Source of the DNA: Phycomyces nitens
Taxonomy: Eukaryota; Mucoromycota; Mucoromycetes; Mucorales; Phycomycetaceae
Assembly: GCA_022702545.1 (NCBI GenBank)
Contig: JAHRBC010000006.1
Location: 1,488,001-1,552,000 of the forward strand
Length of the DNA: 64,000 nucleotides
Direction of reading: 5' to 3'
The notes below the pieces were generated by a model, which saw only the letters and a program-made list of their open reading frames with translations, was not told the origin of the DNA and searched no databases. Both the position numbers and the translations under genes were made by a program. Each line of letters opens with the position of its first letter. Position 1 is the first letter of the stretch. Of this stretch, positions 47,249-59,369 are shown piece by piece.

Positions 47249-48180
47249 CAGTGAGCATAAGAAAGTAGCACCTCAATCTTTGGCTTCCCCATGTTTTTGA
47301 AAAGGTTTATGTTTTTCATATTTGACAAACCATATCAAATCTACTATTTACAAAGCTCATATTACTACAGAATACTCATTGAAAATTTTACTTTTATAAA
47401 TCTTAACAAAAATCTCATTTTAATACTAAGTAGTATTACCATTGGCATCAATGCCAGCTTGACATCTTCTTGGCATGCTTGATATTAAACTCTCCAAATA
47501 CTCTTTTGGTATTTCCTTCTACTATCGTTCAACTAAATGCTTTAAACGATAGGTACTAATTAATTTGTATTTGGTTGATCATACCTGGCGCTGAAGGTAA
47601 GCCCAAACATGCTCATTGGGGTTCAAGTCTGGATTTTGGGCTGGCAAGTTACCCATAAGCTGAAGATGATTTTTTCTTCCGGGCCATCGACAAAGTACTT
47701 GTATGGCATCTGGAATTATTCTCTTGTAGCTTAAAGCGCTCCTAGGTTTGGTTTTTTCTTAAAAGCTTTCAAGGATGAGAGATAAGCTCTTTCAAAGGTA
47801 CTGGTGTATTCTTGGAATCAATATTTCCTTTCATAAAATATAAATCTCTGAAATCCTTTGCGTAAATGGACCCTCAGATTATAATGGAACCGCCACAAAA
47901 CTTGGAGGCTGTTGAGATGAAGTTGAGGCAAAAACTGGTCTTGTGTACGAAAGCTCTTTTATGCAGATCGCTTCCGTGGAGCCTGAAAATAGACTCCTCG
48001 GACCAAATGCTCTTAACCCAACCTATAAATTGTCAATCGAGATGCTCTTTTGCTCATTGCAATCGCTTCTTTTGATTAACATTTGAGATTTTTTTTGTTG
48101 ATATAGGCGTAGTCAATTGTTTACAAACCTTTGTTAATGGGTCTGTTGGATCTCGGTTAATCTCAAGAATGACATGTCAT
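47249..48180 (-). pseudogene. Inactivated Tc1/mariner transposase
   Basis: Minus-strand segments spell the Tc1 order: an HTH-like N-terminal part (EINRDPTDPLTKVCKQL), WSEESIFRLHGSD where the family has WSDES, FCGGSIII-stop-GSIYAKDF where it has GGSIMVWG, LPAQNPDLNPNEHVWAY (second Asp region) and a C-terminal SMPRRCQA block. Several stops and frameshifts are present and the first catalytic Asp is Glu. A Tc1-like terminus TA-CAGTGAGCATAAGAAAGTA starts at 47247. The matching right terminus was not found. Confidence 0.8.
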
Positions 48181-48782
48181 TTTTTTATTATTTAGCTTTG
48201 GTGGTCCAAGGGAATTGTGTAGAAGCCTTTACGAGCCTGATCCTTGTCACTTTTTAAAAACACGCCTTACAATGTCTTTGCCCACATTTACTTTTTCAAG
48301 TTTTTTTTCTTCTTATTTGTGCTGCAAAATTAGCTATTCAACAATAGGGCGCTAATTTCATCCGCTCATTGTGGCATTTTCATTTGTACTATGCAATAAA
48401 CACACCCCCTCACGTAAATCACGGTAAAAGTCAATTTGTGCTGTTATATTTTTGTGAAAAGAGGCTTTAATGAATCTGCAATAACAACTAATACTACAAT
48501 ATAAAGCGCTGTTACGGCTGACATCCAGCATACAGTGGCTCCAGTGCCAATCTGCGTTAATTAAAATTGTATTTAGCTTTTATAAAGTTCCGATTTTTGC
48601 TTCTTTTTTTTTTTATTGGTCCAATCTTTGGTAGCACCAAGTGAGTGATTCTTAGCTTTCTTTTTGCCGACTTTACCATGGCTTCCTTGCTTTTTTTTCT
48701 TTCTTTCTAAAATGCAACACAATTTACAATGAGTGATGATAATTCCGCTCATTAGAGCGTGATTAACCTTGGAAAAAAAAGG
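48181..48782. other. Decayed transposon flank
   Basis: A second TACAGTGG-type Tc1-like terminus occurs at 48532, but without an identifiable partner or transposase. Confidence 0.4.
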
Positions 48783-48785
48783 CTG

Positions 48786-50624
48786 ATAAATATTCATGTA
48801 AGTTTTGTATTATTTATAATACTTTTAACAAACACAAGGTCATTAGACATGAGAAGACATGCAAGGGAAACAACACGAGGCATGTTCAATTTGCTTCTGG
48901 TGTAGGTCCATCAAGCTACCGAACCCAACCTGTGTAAGAATACGGCTAAAAAACCTTTGCTTTCAAACAGAGGCTTACTTTATTCTTTTTAAATAAATCG
49001 ACTGCTGCTGCTTCTTCTTATATACCTTATACTTTTGCTACTGCTTCTACGTCTGAAGCTGTTTCTGAACGTCCTTTCGATCTTGAAAGTGACGTTTATA
49101 TGGGAACAACTAATGACAATGATTTCTTTTATGGCTCTGCTTTCGGGGATGACCACCCAGAAAGTAGTTTTGACAATGACATACCTTCGAATATCCCCTC
49201 TGTTTCTACTCCTCGAATCTCTTCTTTTTCTGATGATGATGAAAGGTAAGAACATATTGTAATACAATATAAACAGCACAAAGTAACTAATATTTTCTCT
49301 TCAAATGTATTAGCTCCCTTGTTTCTGACTCTGATGACGAGGTTTCTTTTTACGAGGAAATGACTGATATGTTTGATGCTTTTGGTGAAACTTCAGGAAA
49401 TGCTGATACTGCCACTAGCAATGTCGACCCCTTGACTTTGCTGACCCGATGGATGAGATCATTTCTGGTCTCAATGATTCTACTGATGTGAACGGCCTGA
49501 TCGATAGTCTTGAAGACCTTATTCAGGACTATCCTTTTGAACATAGCTCGTTTGACCCATTCAAGTCGCCCCTGGAACTACTGCTGATTGGTTTCTTTCA
49601 TGCCAGCGCTACCAATTTCTCTGAACAAAAGATCAAATCGATCATGCTTTTGATGAAGATTGCGTTTGAGTTGAAAGAAAGATATCCGGACTTGAAGATG
49701 CCTGCTGCTGATTTCGTTCTGAATTACGACACCAGAAAGAAATCGCGTATTCCCTCGATGACTCCCATCGTGCACGTTGGCCGCAACAAGAAGAACGAAG
49801 TGCATCCGTTTTTCATGAACAAGCCTTCCGTGTATTTGAAGTATCTCATGGCTGACCCTAGCAAGAACCCGATGTTGAGTAGTCTCCCTGACGAAAGCTC
49901 CGGTGAAATGAACTGTTTGCAGCAAGGCGCAAAGTGGAGAACCCATGAAATGTTCCAGACCCCAATGGTGACTCTTGACAATGGCGCTGATATCTGGACT
50001 GGAGATTTGGTAGAATTGCACGATCCTGTGTTTGATTCAAACTGTCTCTTGATTTCTCGGTTCTTTAAGCAAAAGGAAAACACGACTACTGGAACTGCAA
50101 AGGTATATGTTCCTTATGCTCAAGGTTACTTGGTGAAAAAGGACTTGTCTACGCCTTCTCTTGGTTGTGTATCTATACAGAAGCAAGATGTCCCCCTGTA
50201 TCGTGTCCTTCGTGTAAAGGAGAAGTCTCTCCGAATTGATCATGGCCTTCGCTTCAAGACGGACAACAATGGACAATCGTATACTTTTACGCAAGAGTAT
50301 CAGCAAGGCGACTTGGTGACTCTTTTGTGGAACGGCAAAGGCTTTTCGAAACGGTGGAAACTGAAGAAAGCCGACGGTGAATTGATGAAAGTTGTGCTGG
50401 CTCCTTTGGTTCTCTTTACAGATGATACTTCTGGAAACTTGTCAAAACAGTATAACTTGTTTGACAGCTACTTGATGACTCCGGCAGCAATGTCCTATGA
50501 TGCCAGGTCTTCAAAGAACAACAGTTACTTTATTTGCACTTTGAATAATAAACTATCTGCCTTGGATATGATACCTCTTCTGGTCGATGATTTGAAAGAA
50601 TTAGAAAAGGCTATCAAAATGTAG
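48786..50624 (+). pseudogene. Transposon-encoded zinc-finger protein (Tnp2/KDZ-like N-terminal half)
   Basis: Exon 1 (about 48786-48933) carries a C-x2-C zinc finger (YSCKFC ... HKVIRHEKTCKG). Exon 2 (48973-49245) and exon 3 (from 49314) encode a Ser/Thr/Asp-rich acidic linker and join in frame; the second intron has a taactaat branch motif. Near 49430 the frame must shift by one base to enter the long frame 49449-50624, which is globular: HPFFMNKPSVYLKYLMADPS, LQQGAKWRTHEMFQTPMVTL and WTGDLVEL. I recall this pattern in the N-terminal part of Tnp2/KDZ-type transposon proteins of Mucoromycota. It stops after LKELEKAIKM, so any catalytic half is missing. No start codon is visible upstream of the finger. 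A MITE-type terminus follows 250 bp downstream. Confidence 0.55.
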
Positions 50625-50876
50625 AGTGGTGAAACAGTGGGTGTGGTGGTTGATACTCGCCCACCTTGTAAGAAAAATGCCAGGCGAAGTAGAGCAGAGT
50701 GCAAAGAAGAGATAGAGAGAGTAGAAGGAGTGTAGAGACAGAGGAGACCATAAGAGAGGAAGTTTAGTGAAGACAATAAAAGTGTCTTTTTACTTTGTTA
50801 AAAACACTTTCAATTTTATTTATTTATTTGACAATGGATTCTCATCCCCATACGCGCCTAGTCATAAATATTGTGT

Positions 50877-50916
50877 GTAACATCCTGTACTTTACAGGTG
50901 TCCCCTAAGATTAGCC
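50877..50916. mobile_element. MITE-type terminus (cctgta-ctt-tacagg-tgtcccctaaga)
   Basis: Identical over about 35 bp to the right end of the 20598-20745 MITE, with no left end nearby. It may mark the right end of the larger element that encoded the 48786-50624 protein. Confidence 0.6.
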
Positions 50917-51611
50917 AAATAAAATAAAAAGGTTGTCAGATTAATCTTTTTTTTTTTACTCAAAACACCATGGCTAACCGTACCATGCTTAAAATATTAC
51001 TCGCAAGAATTCTTGACATTTCCAATACCAAATAAACCTCCTGTCTCAATAAAAGTAGCCTTTCAACTTGCAACACTTCTTCTTTAGAGTACCAAGGCTT
51101 TCATGGTACTAGACATGTTAGCCACAATCTATCGATATAAAATAGCTTAAAATGAAAATAAATGGCAGTGATTTGACCATTCCCTTTACATTTACCAATT
51201 TTTGTCGCCGTAGATATATAGAGTATGGCTATTTTAGCTTTATTTTCCTCGTTACTCGATACAATCTTGTTTGGTATCACTGAGTAGCGATGCCCTAGGC
51301 ACATTGCTATTGATACCATGCAGTAAAGCTTTATAAGCTGCAGTTTGCAGTATCCCTCACAATTAACTTTGGAAAATGCATATTCTAAACATCTTTTATG
51401 TTTTGCCACATATATTGACAATCTTGAACCAAATGGTAGTTATAGCGTCTTGTTTTGCACTCTGATTAAATTGAATTGGGTTGATTTTGGCTGGTTGTTT
51501 TGTAAAAGGGTTAGAGAATCCAAGGATCCAGCCAACATCTTGTAACCACAAAAGAAAGTAAAACGTCAGTATAGTCATTTTTCTTTCCTTGATCTAGCCC
51601 AAAAGTCAGTT

Positions 51612-51642
<31 letters not shown>

Positions 51643-54600
51643 GTTTAAATACCAAAATGCACATGCTAATGCACTTTACTAAAAGATAATTCTAGAATTA
51701 TACAGGATCGACAAAAGTTCTCTGTCCAGATATAAAAAAAAAGAATTGCAAAATTTGAAAGCCAAATTCCCACACCAAAGGCTACAAACATCGATTCATG
51801 TAAATACATCAAATATACAGATACATAAATATTTGAACATTTGGATAAATAGTCCGTCTTTTCTGTATCATGGCCGACAATGTTCTTTTCACAGATTATT
51901 TTTTTCTTCTTCAAGAAAATAATAATAATAATAATAATTGCAAGTCAAATCACTGTATTGAACATTGGTTCTTGAAAGGAAGCAAGGATCTTTGCGAGCA
52001 GTAATTTAATTCGTTGACTTTCTGAAAAAGCAAATTTATTCTGGTCCAAGAAAAAAACTGACATCGTCTGGATTTAAAAGTAGAGAAGACACTGCAAGTA
52101 CTTTACATTCCATATCAGTTTTTTTGATATTGGTACCAAGAAACTATACTATATTTTCACAAATTGTCCGCAGCCCAAGAATGGCCCTTTTTAGATCTAT
52201 AGGCTGTCTAGACTTGTTCATGCAACCATACAGCTATAAAGTATATTGCCAGTGTATTTGATTTATATGCAAAATATGCTTAAAGACTTGGTTTACTAAC
52301 TAGTTGGTGTTTTTTTTTAAAAAAAAAAATATTGCGCTTATGAAAACATGATTATTGGTACTGTTTAGCAGGAGAAGGTCTATTTTATCATCCGGTAGGA
52401 ACCAATGCGCTTCCGACCATAGCATAGGCCAGATGCTATGCCTTGACCAAAAGCAAGTCGCCCTTGTTTGGTCATCAATAATAACAATAATAGCTTCTGG
52501 CAAGTTTCATGGAATAGCCTAATAGACTTTTGATTTCTTGATATTCCTGGCAAGATCAGAGCTTTTTATTTATTTATTTGGAAAATATAAATAGGATAGT
52601 TTAACTGGCATAAATTTGGGGTAATAATGGTCATAAAGATAGCTGCACGTCAAGGCAGTGCAAAAGATATAAAACGTATACAATATCTCTTCTTCTCTAG
52701 CCATATAGAAACATTTTATAAAGTACATTGTATGAAATTCCAGTATCAATCTAGAACTATTTTCAAGCTCGATATGCCACAAGGGTATAGATCTGATAAC
52801 AATATTCTTCTTTTTTTAAAAAAAGATTACCGTGTTTATCATTTCCACTTTTATTCAGATCAACAGCTCTTTACTACAAGCCACTTGGTTTCATTTAATC
52901 TGGTTTTATTCCTTGGGTTTGGTTATTACTATAGGCACCCTAGCAGTCGATTCTCTATCTCTCTATCTCTCTATTGACCGTCTTGCTCTCCAGTCATCTC
53001 TAATCATTTTGATTTTCTGTAATCTCAATCAAATATTTTTGACGGGTATTATATTTTAAATATACCGTCTCATCTAAGCAGCAGTATAAGTCTCTGGCTG
53101 TAGCTAACCTGGCTATACAAATAATGATGCATTTCAAATTCACTTTAATATAGGTATTAAGAAATGCTGATTTACAGAATACAAACAAATATCTATTAAA
53201 CATTGATAATTTTCAGTCTTGTACACAAAACCCAGAATATATATATATATATATATAAAAGAGTAGATTTCCCATCTTCTTGCTCTCAAAAATGAAGACC
53301 AAGGCGACTCGTTTATAGACAATTATCAGTAGAATATCACTTTCTACAACTTTAACCCAAAGCAAGAATAAATAGAGGCTAATAAAACTCTCGCCCGACA
53401 CAGATAATCTGTGTATGGCTCAATACAGTGTACAAAAAAAATTGGTCTACTGCAAATATATTCCAACTAGAGAGTGTAGTCTAGATTGCATAAATGTGTT
53501 TTATGATAGAATGATATACGGATACGGTACCATTAAAATGTAAAAATCAAAGAATTATATCAAAGAACAACCTTGGAATATATCTTTGCAAGAGTGAGTA
53601 AATAATCTGCTGGTTCAGAAAAGAAAAGAAAAACAATAATACAATTGAGGACTCGCTATTCTACTCGGTTTACAAGCTATGCCCAAAGCAGCCCATGAAT
53701 TTTGTACCAACACTAGAGCACACAAATCCAAGAGGTTGGTTTATCTGGAATTTTGGAATCGTGTCTTAATTGGAGTGTTTGTTATGGCGAGACTCGTCTA
53801 TATTAGAGCATATATGTTTGGCATGCAACCAACTCTGCATTGACCAGGCTGGCTGTAGGTTCCGTACGGACCACATCACATTTTAACTAATATGAACCTT
53901 ATAGCAGTATTTTAGCTGCATTTCAAGAGACCAACTAGAAATCGCCTGTTGATTATGTGCTATTTCTTCATACTATGGCATGTTATTTCTGCAAATCATT
54001 GCAGTTTACCTTTCAATTATCTCATCTTTTAGACTAGTCCTTCTTTTATTATTCTATAATCCCCAACGATCTATTGTCTTTCAATTATGCCCTTTGAACC
54101 CATATTATATACCATTCCTACATTCTATTCTAGTATGTTTTTGGGGAGGTCCATCTAGATCTTCTTACAAAGATACCGCCTCTGGTTTAAAAACATGGTT
54201 CTTTTTTAATAGTATTGAATCTTGAACGTTTATAATAAATAAATATATGTTATAAACTGTTTTATCCAAATAGTATTTTAATAATAACAATAATAATAAA
54301 AGCATAAACGTATCATATTCTGTGTATTTACTCGGGATCAGCCGCAAAAGCCAATTTGGACTTTTTCTTTTTTTTTTAGTGGGTGAATTTGATGCACAAA
54401 GATTCGATCCAATTCATCAATTTGTTTATTTTATTTTGTATTTCTCAATTGACATTCTCGTATTAACGAGTGGACCCTGATTATTTGGATGATTGTTTAG
54501 CGCCACAATATCCATCTAGACAACACTCTAATCACACAACCTAAACTGCCCAACGATCCTTTGAGCACCAACTCTTGATTAAAACCCAATGACATGTAAA

Positions 54601-55747
54601 ACTACATTTCAAAAAGATAAAAATCAGCAAAAATCACAATATAACCAGCAGATGTAATACACTGCAACAATATGATACAGAATTGGGTCTCAATTGTTCG
54701 ATACAAAAAAAAAGGCAAACAAACACCACCCCTTCAAGAATACAAATAGTAATGATGATAGCAGTGATGATAATACAAAGAAGAAGAAAGAGAGAGAGTA
54801 AGCCCAAGAGAATAACCTAGACAATCCCAAGCAATTTTAGTAAAATAATAACGATAATATAATTATTTAGACTATGCCTTGACTTGCATCGTAAATTTTG
54901 ATCTTATTATCGATATGAACCATACCACAAAAAAAAACCTGGAGAAATCTACTTGGTCTCACCAAACCTTTTTTTTTAAAAGCATACATATATAAAAAAA
55001 TTTCTATTTGTCAAGAAGCCTGACCATTGCGGTTTCTTTTTTGGAAAAGGAAGAAAGGAAAAAGAAAGAAGGAAAAAAAAAGAAAAAAATAAAAAAGACA
55101 TTCCAAAATTCACCTGTCAAGACAACTGAACATTCCCTACCCACAAATTGTATTGGATCATTTACAACTGTGTCAGCAAGAGACCAGTCCTGTCTATAAA
55201 GGATGTAGTCGATGGTAAAGGCTGTCTACAGAAACTAGAGGCGATCTAGGGAAATGGGCTGCAAACAGGCTGCAAAATATCTACAAGCTACATGGCATTT
55301 TTGAATGGCTAAACCTAATAACCGGCTGGATCAAATAAACCTTTTTAAAGGTTTTGTGCATTTATAAGAGTACAATGACATTTGAAAACAGTAGGGATTG
55401 AAACTTTTTCATAAAGATCTTTACTGAGAATTGACCTTCCTTGGATTGCTGGTTTCAATGTCGATCAGGCGATAATACCTTTAGCTCTATGAACAGATAT
55501 TTGTTTTAAAGAAAGTATTCAAAATATGGTCAAGCTTGGATTATTATTCCGGGAATATCAATCCTTCTCACATCACCGCTTAATCGTATGTTTTTTTTTT
55601 TCTTTCTTTTTCTTTTTCTTTTTCTTAGCCACCATACATTCTAAGACATTCTCCATATTTTTTTTAGCAAAGAGCTTTCTAAACATTGCTGCCGATAATA
55701 GTAAGATTATATACCTTGTAGAATGCTGAACAGCACACTGCAAGACT
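50917..55747. other. Gene desert, about 4.8 kb
   Basis: AT-rich; contains a (ctg)n run at about 51618-51643, TA-dinucleotide runs (about 53238-53258) and a (aat)n run near 51921. Open frames up to about 115 codons (for example 52627-52977) show no motif and no gene context. Confidence 0.5.
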
Positions 55748-55757
55748 TATATATAAA
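55748..55757 (+). promoter_or_regulatory. TATA box of the desaturase gene
   Basis: TATATATAAA about 62 nt upstream of the start codon at 55819, followed by a leader ending in a cactcacactcacact repeat. Confidence 0.6.
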
Positions 55758-55818
55758 CTCTCGATAGACTAAAGCAAGTTGGTTTTTTATTTTTATTTTT
55801 TACACTCACACTCACACT

Positions 55819-57093
55819 ATGCCCGTACCATTGAAAACACACATCAAACCCTCAGATCCAGTACTTGATCTAGGAGAAGCTATTGCAAAGGGATGGGAGA
55901 TTCCTGAATTTACGATCAAGGAGATTCGAGATTCTATACCTGCTCACTGCTTTGAGCGAAACACCTTTCGATCGTTTTCCTATGTCCTTCACGACCTGTG
56001 CTTTGTTGCACTGTGGGCATACTGTGCTAGCTGGATCGACGTTATGAGCTCTGGATTTACTCGAGTTATTCTCTGGTCAACATACGGAGTCCTACAGAGC
56101 ATTGCCGGCTCTGCTCTTTGGGTTCTTGCTCATGAATGCGGCCATCGAGCATTCAGCCCGTCAATTGTGAGCATGGTAGTTTGTGAGGTCCAGTATTGAT
56201 TTCTTGTTTTGTGATTTCCTAGTTGATCAACGATACTGTCGGTATGATCATTCACAGCAGTCTACTCGTACCATACCACTCGTGGAAGTACACTCATGGC
56301 AAACACCACAAGTCCATTGGACACTTGACAAAAGACAAGGTAACCAGATCCCAAGCAGCCAAAACAATCACTAACTATTCAACAGATCCATTACCCCAAG
56401 CAACGGTCGGCAGTTGGACTACCCCCGCGTGAACAAGATGAGGAGGCCGATGGACCGCACAGCATCTTTGAAGATTCGCCCATTGTGGCCACTTTGGATC
56501 TGTTGCGCTTCTTGTTTTTTGCTTGGCCATTGTACCTCTTGTTCAATCTCTCGGGAGACACTACGACAAAGAGGTGGGTCTCACATTTCAACCCCAATAG
56601 CTACATGTTCCGCGAACATCAGTTCTGGAAGGTAGTCCAGTCCACTGCTGGAGTTCTTGCAATGATTGGTATCTTGATTTGTGCTGGCCAGATATTTGGC
56701 TCGGCACAAGTATTCAAATACTACATTATTCCCTACATCTGTGTCAATTTCTCGATCACCATGATTACCTACCTCCAGCACACTAGTCCTTACATGCCTC
56801 GTTATGATACCAATGTCTGGAACTTCCAACGTGGTGCTGCTCTCACCATCGACCGATCATATGGATTCATCATTGACCATCTGTCGCACCATATAGCCGA
56901 CACCCATGTCATGCACCACTTTGTTTCTACCATGCCCCATTACCATTGTGTAGAGGCCACCAAGCACGTCAGAAAGGTACTCGGCAACCACTATTACTAT
57001 GATCCCACACCGATCCTCAAAGCCTTGTATGAGAATTGGACACAGTGTAAATTTGTTGAAGATGAAGGAAGTGTGCGTTTCTACAAGCGCTAG
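55819..57093 (+). CDS. Delta-12/omega-3 type membrane fatty acid desaturase
   Basis: Three exons: 55819-56166, 56223-56339 and 56386-57093, giving 390 residues, the usual length. The three histidine boxes are present: HECGH, HSWKYTHGKHH and HHIADTHVMHH, the FAD2/FAD3 pattern that binds the di-iron centre. Four hydrophobic stretches fit an integral ER membrane enzyme. The N-terminal part (DLGEAIAKGWEIPEFTIKEI) is also typical. The product should insert a double bond into oleoyl (Delta-12) or linoleoyl (omega-3) chains on phospholipids; Delta-12 is favoured in this fungal group, but sequence motifs alone do not settle the position. Both introns are short GT-AG introns with in-frame joins. The C-terminus ends RFYKR without a clear ER retrieval signal. 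The gene stands alone between long intergenic stretches. Confidence 0.93.
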
Positions 57094-58964
57094 TTAGAGA
57101 GTGTCTTTTCTTTTTTTGTTACTATTGTTATATCATTATCCTTGTTATTTTTTGTTGTTTTTTTTTTCTTGTTGTTGTTGTTATTGTTTTTTTGTTTTGT
57201 TTCTCATTCCAATTATCGGTCCCATTCAATATATTTATTTTCAGTACCCATTACATTCTTTATAGTGTCCAAAGACGAGGTTTTTATCATGTTGGTTTCT
57301 CAATGGCTCTATACAATACTAGAGTTTATGATGAATATATCATTTGATATATTATTGTACGATATTTGATATATATATATATATACTGTAAAGAGGTCTT
57401 TAGATATATAAATATTTTTTTAATTCGGTTCAATTGAGACTGCAAGACAAGATGGATGTGCAAGTCTAAATCCTGGAAAACAAACAACTCTAATATCTGG
57501 ATTTGACCGCAAATACTGCTTGAAATACAAAACTGTCTAGCCTCACATACCCTAGCCAGAACAAAGAAATGGGTCTAAATCAGACTTGCCCAAACCTGGA
57601 TTTTTACTTTATCAACTACCATACAAAAAAAAACAAAAAAACGTTCCTCACGCTTGCATACCATTTGCATGTGATGAAGAATATTCATAAATTATTTCTG
57701 GAATATTGCCTAGATTGTAGCAGTCCACAAGATAGTCCGGTAGTGTTCGGCTCGGACCTTGTGTTACATAGTCCGGTATTATTATTATTTTTTAGTAACC
57801 ATGGGATAATGTAAGCTCTGGTGTGGGTTGCTACCAAATAAAATAAAAAGTCTAAAATATGATGCTACAAGTACTGGGTTGTGTTGCTAGGCAATAAAGA
57901 AGTTGAGTCTGTTGGATACAATGCATCACAAGCCAGACCCGCTTCTTGATCAGGCGATCTAGGATCCTATCCAAAGCAAAAATAATTTATTTTTTTTGAG
58001 GGATGAATGCCAAGGTATATTTTATTTTTGCAAAAAAAAATATTCGTTAATGAATAAAGATATATCTATTTATTTACTAGAGAGAATGGATTTACAACGG
58101 TCAAACAAGTGGCCTGATGGAGAGCACCATTAGACTTTGGAAAATGCGATTTGCCTTTGGAATATGTTTAACCAAACAAATCAGTAGGTGTGATGATTTC
58201 TGCCTCTTTGCATGATTAAATTACCCTTGATACAAATGTTTTCTAATTTAAATGAAAGGAATTTTGTCTATTGGCTTCTAGGACAAGATGTCCAGGGCAA
58301 AAGTGGGCCCACCTCTTTCTATCTTTCTTTATTTCTTAGAATACCTCGATCATCAAGGATCTTGTTCTTATTCAATACCACATCTTGAATATCTGTAGTG
58401 TTCAATTGCCAGAATCAATACCGCGCACATTCCACACCCAAACCACCTTTTTTTTATTTTTATTTTTTCTTGGATGATTTATCAAAATAAAAAGAAGGGG
58501 GGCCAAGTTCCTTGACGGTTGGTTTATAGGGATCATTGTTAGATTGATAATGTAAAGGGAATGGCTGTAAGAACTGTAGGTGCTCCTCTTTCTTGCATAA
58601 AATTACAAGTCTAAAAATTTATGACCCACTGGTTACAAGAATCGTAGACAATGTCTATTGGGCAATGCTCAATGTGCATCTATACAGGCTGCAGATGCCC
58701 TTTTTTATCAATTTCTGTTTGCCCTTGCACGAACTGTGATAAACATCCTATTAATATTAATGTTATAATATATTTATATATTTATATATATGATTATATT
58801 ATTATTATTAATTTTATATTAAAAATACATTTATTAGAAATAATACATACAAAAAAGCTGCTAGCAGCAATAGACAATATACATACATAATACATATCAA
58901 CTGTATACATTTAGATTCCTCCTCAACACAAGACACCCTTGACCACCTTTAACTATTCCTATTA
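57094..58964. other. No gene seen
   Basis: T-rich 3' flank of the desaturase (ttgttgttgttatt run near 57172), TA runs and AT-rich sequence. No supported gene. Confidence 0.5.
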
Positions 58965-59366
58965 TTACTTTTGCATCTGGCTCAGTCTGCTCTTTCGCCC
59001 TTTAACAAAGGGATCTTGGCGTTTCTCAAGGCTGTATCGATATGTCCGTGGTCTCGTTAACTTGGCAGCCTTGATCATTGTGTACTCGGCAGATAGGATT
59101 CGAAGACTGGCTGAATTGCAGCGTTCTCTTCTCTGGTAGTCTGTAGGGGTGTAGAGTGGTAATGGTCTTGGCTGGTCAAATGAGATGTATTTTGTGGGCT
59201 TGGGGAGTATGAAAAAGGAAGCAACATATAGGGTTGCTTTGATGATAAATGATGGGATGGTCAATGGGTTGAGACATAGGGCAAACAGAGAGTGTTCGCC
59301 CTGGTGAAAAGACGGACGGATTGAAAAAAGGCTGGCCAGTTTTGGGTGTGTTGATAGATAAGTCAT
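58965..59366 (-). CDS. Hypothetical small protein, 133 residues
   Basis: A single-exon minus-strand frame with coding-like codon use. It starts MTYLSTHPKLASLF, has one hydrophobic stretch around residues 35-57 (IPSFIIKATLYVASFFIL) that could span or anchor in a membrane, and a strongly basic C-terminus (TRPRTYRYSLEKR, then VKGRKSRLSQMQK). A CCAATCA element lies about 190 nt upstream. I do not recognise a family. The start at 59366 is preferred to an upstream in-frame ATG because the extra residues look like leader sequence. Confidence 0.4.
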   Translation of the reverse strand: MTYLSTHPKLASLFSIRPSFHQGEHSLFALCLNPLTIPSFIIKATLYVASFFILPKPTKYISFDQPRPLPLYTPTDYQRRERCNSASLRILSAEYTMIKAAKLTRPRTYRYSLEKRQDPFVKGRKSRLSQMQK

Positions 59367-59369
59367 CTT

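Noticed and set aside
52627..52977. 116-codon plus-strand ORF in the gene desert
   Set aside because: AT-rich low-information protein with no motif; consistent with chance.
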